Below, piece by piece: positions 4,767-5,171 of a DNA stretch of 5,171 nucleotides; the first letter of the stretch is position 1; the number at the start of each line of letters is the position of its first letter. This stretch comes from Woeseia sp964560775 (lineage in GTDB: Bacteria > Pseudomonadota > Gammaproteobacteria > Steroidobacterales > Woeseiaceae): assembly GCA_964560775.1 (NCBI GenBank), contig CAZLNH010000385.1:1-5171 (forward strand). Reading direction: 5' to 3'. The position numbers and the translations under genes were made by a program. Under the pieces are notes generated by a model. That model had not been told where the DNA came from. It was given only the letters and a program-made list of their open reading frames with translations, and did not search any database.

Positions 4767-5171
4767 ATGAAATTCATCCTTGCGCTCGCAATGACTCTTG
4801 CCCTGTCGCCTCTGTCGATGGCAGACGATCTGAAAGACGAAATCAAATCCGACTACGACAGCTACCTCGCGGATCTTTTCGTCCACTTCCACCGCAATCC
4901 CGAACTGTCGCTGGTCGAACACCAGACGGCGGCACGCATGGCGAAGGAGCTGAAGTCCGCCGGTTTCGAAGTAACCGAGGATGTCGGTGGCACCGGTGTC
5001 GTGGCTATCATGGAAAACGGTGCCGGTCCGCTGGTCATGATGCGCGCCGACATGGACGGCCTGCCGGTCGAGGAAAAATCCGGTCTCGAGTATGCATCGC
5101 AAGCCACCCAGGAGGATCCGATCACCGGTAATGTCGTTCCGGTCATGCACGCGTGTGGTCACGATGTACAT
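4767..5171 (+). CDS. Exported M20 family amidohydrolase/peptidase, N-terminal part (runs off the window edge)
   Basis: The first 135 codons of an M20D-type metallohydrolase (hippurate hydrolase, IAA-amino acid hydrolase and carboxypeptidase relatives), which cleaves N-acyl or peptide bonds with a two-metal centre. A signal peptide, MKFILALAMTLALSPLSMA (1-19) with cleavage before Asp20, suggests a periplasmic enzyme. The catalytic domain starts with the family helix around HFHRNPELS (40-48). Then follow a GGTGVVAI strand (74-81), the active-site RADMDGLPV (93-101), and the metal-binding HACGHDVH (128-135) with ligands Cys130 and His132. The window ends just there, before the Glu pair and the dimerisation domain. 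The ATG at 4767 is preceded by GGGG at 4757-4760 with suitable spacing. It lies 148 bases after the lipoprotein gene and probably has its own promoter. The substrate is unknown. Confidence 0.92.
   Translation, partial: MKFILALAMTLALSPLSMADDLKDEIKSDYDSYLADLFVHFHRNPELSLVEHQTAARMAKELKSAGFEVTEDVGGTGVVAIMENGAGPLVMMRADMDGLPVEEKSGLEYASQATQEDPITGNVVPVMHACGHDVH

Noticed and set aside
4407..5171. 254-codon minus-strand open frame covering the end of the window
   Set aside because: It opposes the lipoprotein and M20 genes, which have signal peptides, ribosome binding sites and family motifs in the plus strand. It is a GC-rich shadow.

Overview
The window looks like chromosomal DNA of a high-GC Gram-negative bacterium, most likely a proteobacterium and perhaps a gammaproteobacterium. 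The reasons are an MsrP/MsrQ periplasmic repair pair with a twin-arginine signal, an exported M20 amidohydrolase, a small LAGC lipoprotein, and uniformly GC-rich codon use. Taxonomy is inference; no rRNA or other marker is present.

Layout. On the minus strand, positions 1-302 hold the N-terminal 100 codons of an isoleucyl-tRNA synthetase of the IleRS2 (Thermus/eukaryote-like) type. The leader in front of it (321 to about 574, minus strand) is a complete, textbook transcriptional T-box riboswitch. It has a Stem I with an ATC (Ile) specifier, the T-box sequence GGGTGGTACCGCG, a TGGTACC bulge, an antiterminator, and a mutually exclusive 13-bp terminator followed by five T. Divergent from it is an epoxide-hydrolase-type alpha/beta hydrolase (639-1607, plus). 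This converges on a DsbA/FrnE-family protein with an incomplete CPWS active site (1657-2379, minus). A short dispersed-type intergenic repeat lies between their stop codons. After a gap of about 317 bp come msrP (2697-3656) and msrQ (3671-4315), an operon for methionine sulfoxide repair in the envelope. Then come a small four-cysteine lipoprotein (4403-4618) and the start of an exported M20 amidohydrolase (4767 to the window edge).

How it works together. Uncharged tRNA-Ile should bind the leader and stabilise the antiterminator, allowing ileS transcription when isoleucine charging is low. The synthetase carries GIHH in place of the class I HxGH signature. This swap is known from IleRS2 enzymes that are extremely resistant to mupirocin. 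MsrQ, a haem membrane protein, passes quinone-pool electrons to the Tat-exported molybdoenzyme MsrP, which reduces oxidised methionines in periplasmic proteins. The remaining genes show no clear functional link to these.

The most notable content is the T-box plus GxHH-type ileS unit. T-boxes are characteristic of Gram-positive bacteria and uncommon in proteobacteria, so acquisition of the leader and gene together is a reasonable hypothesis.
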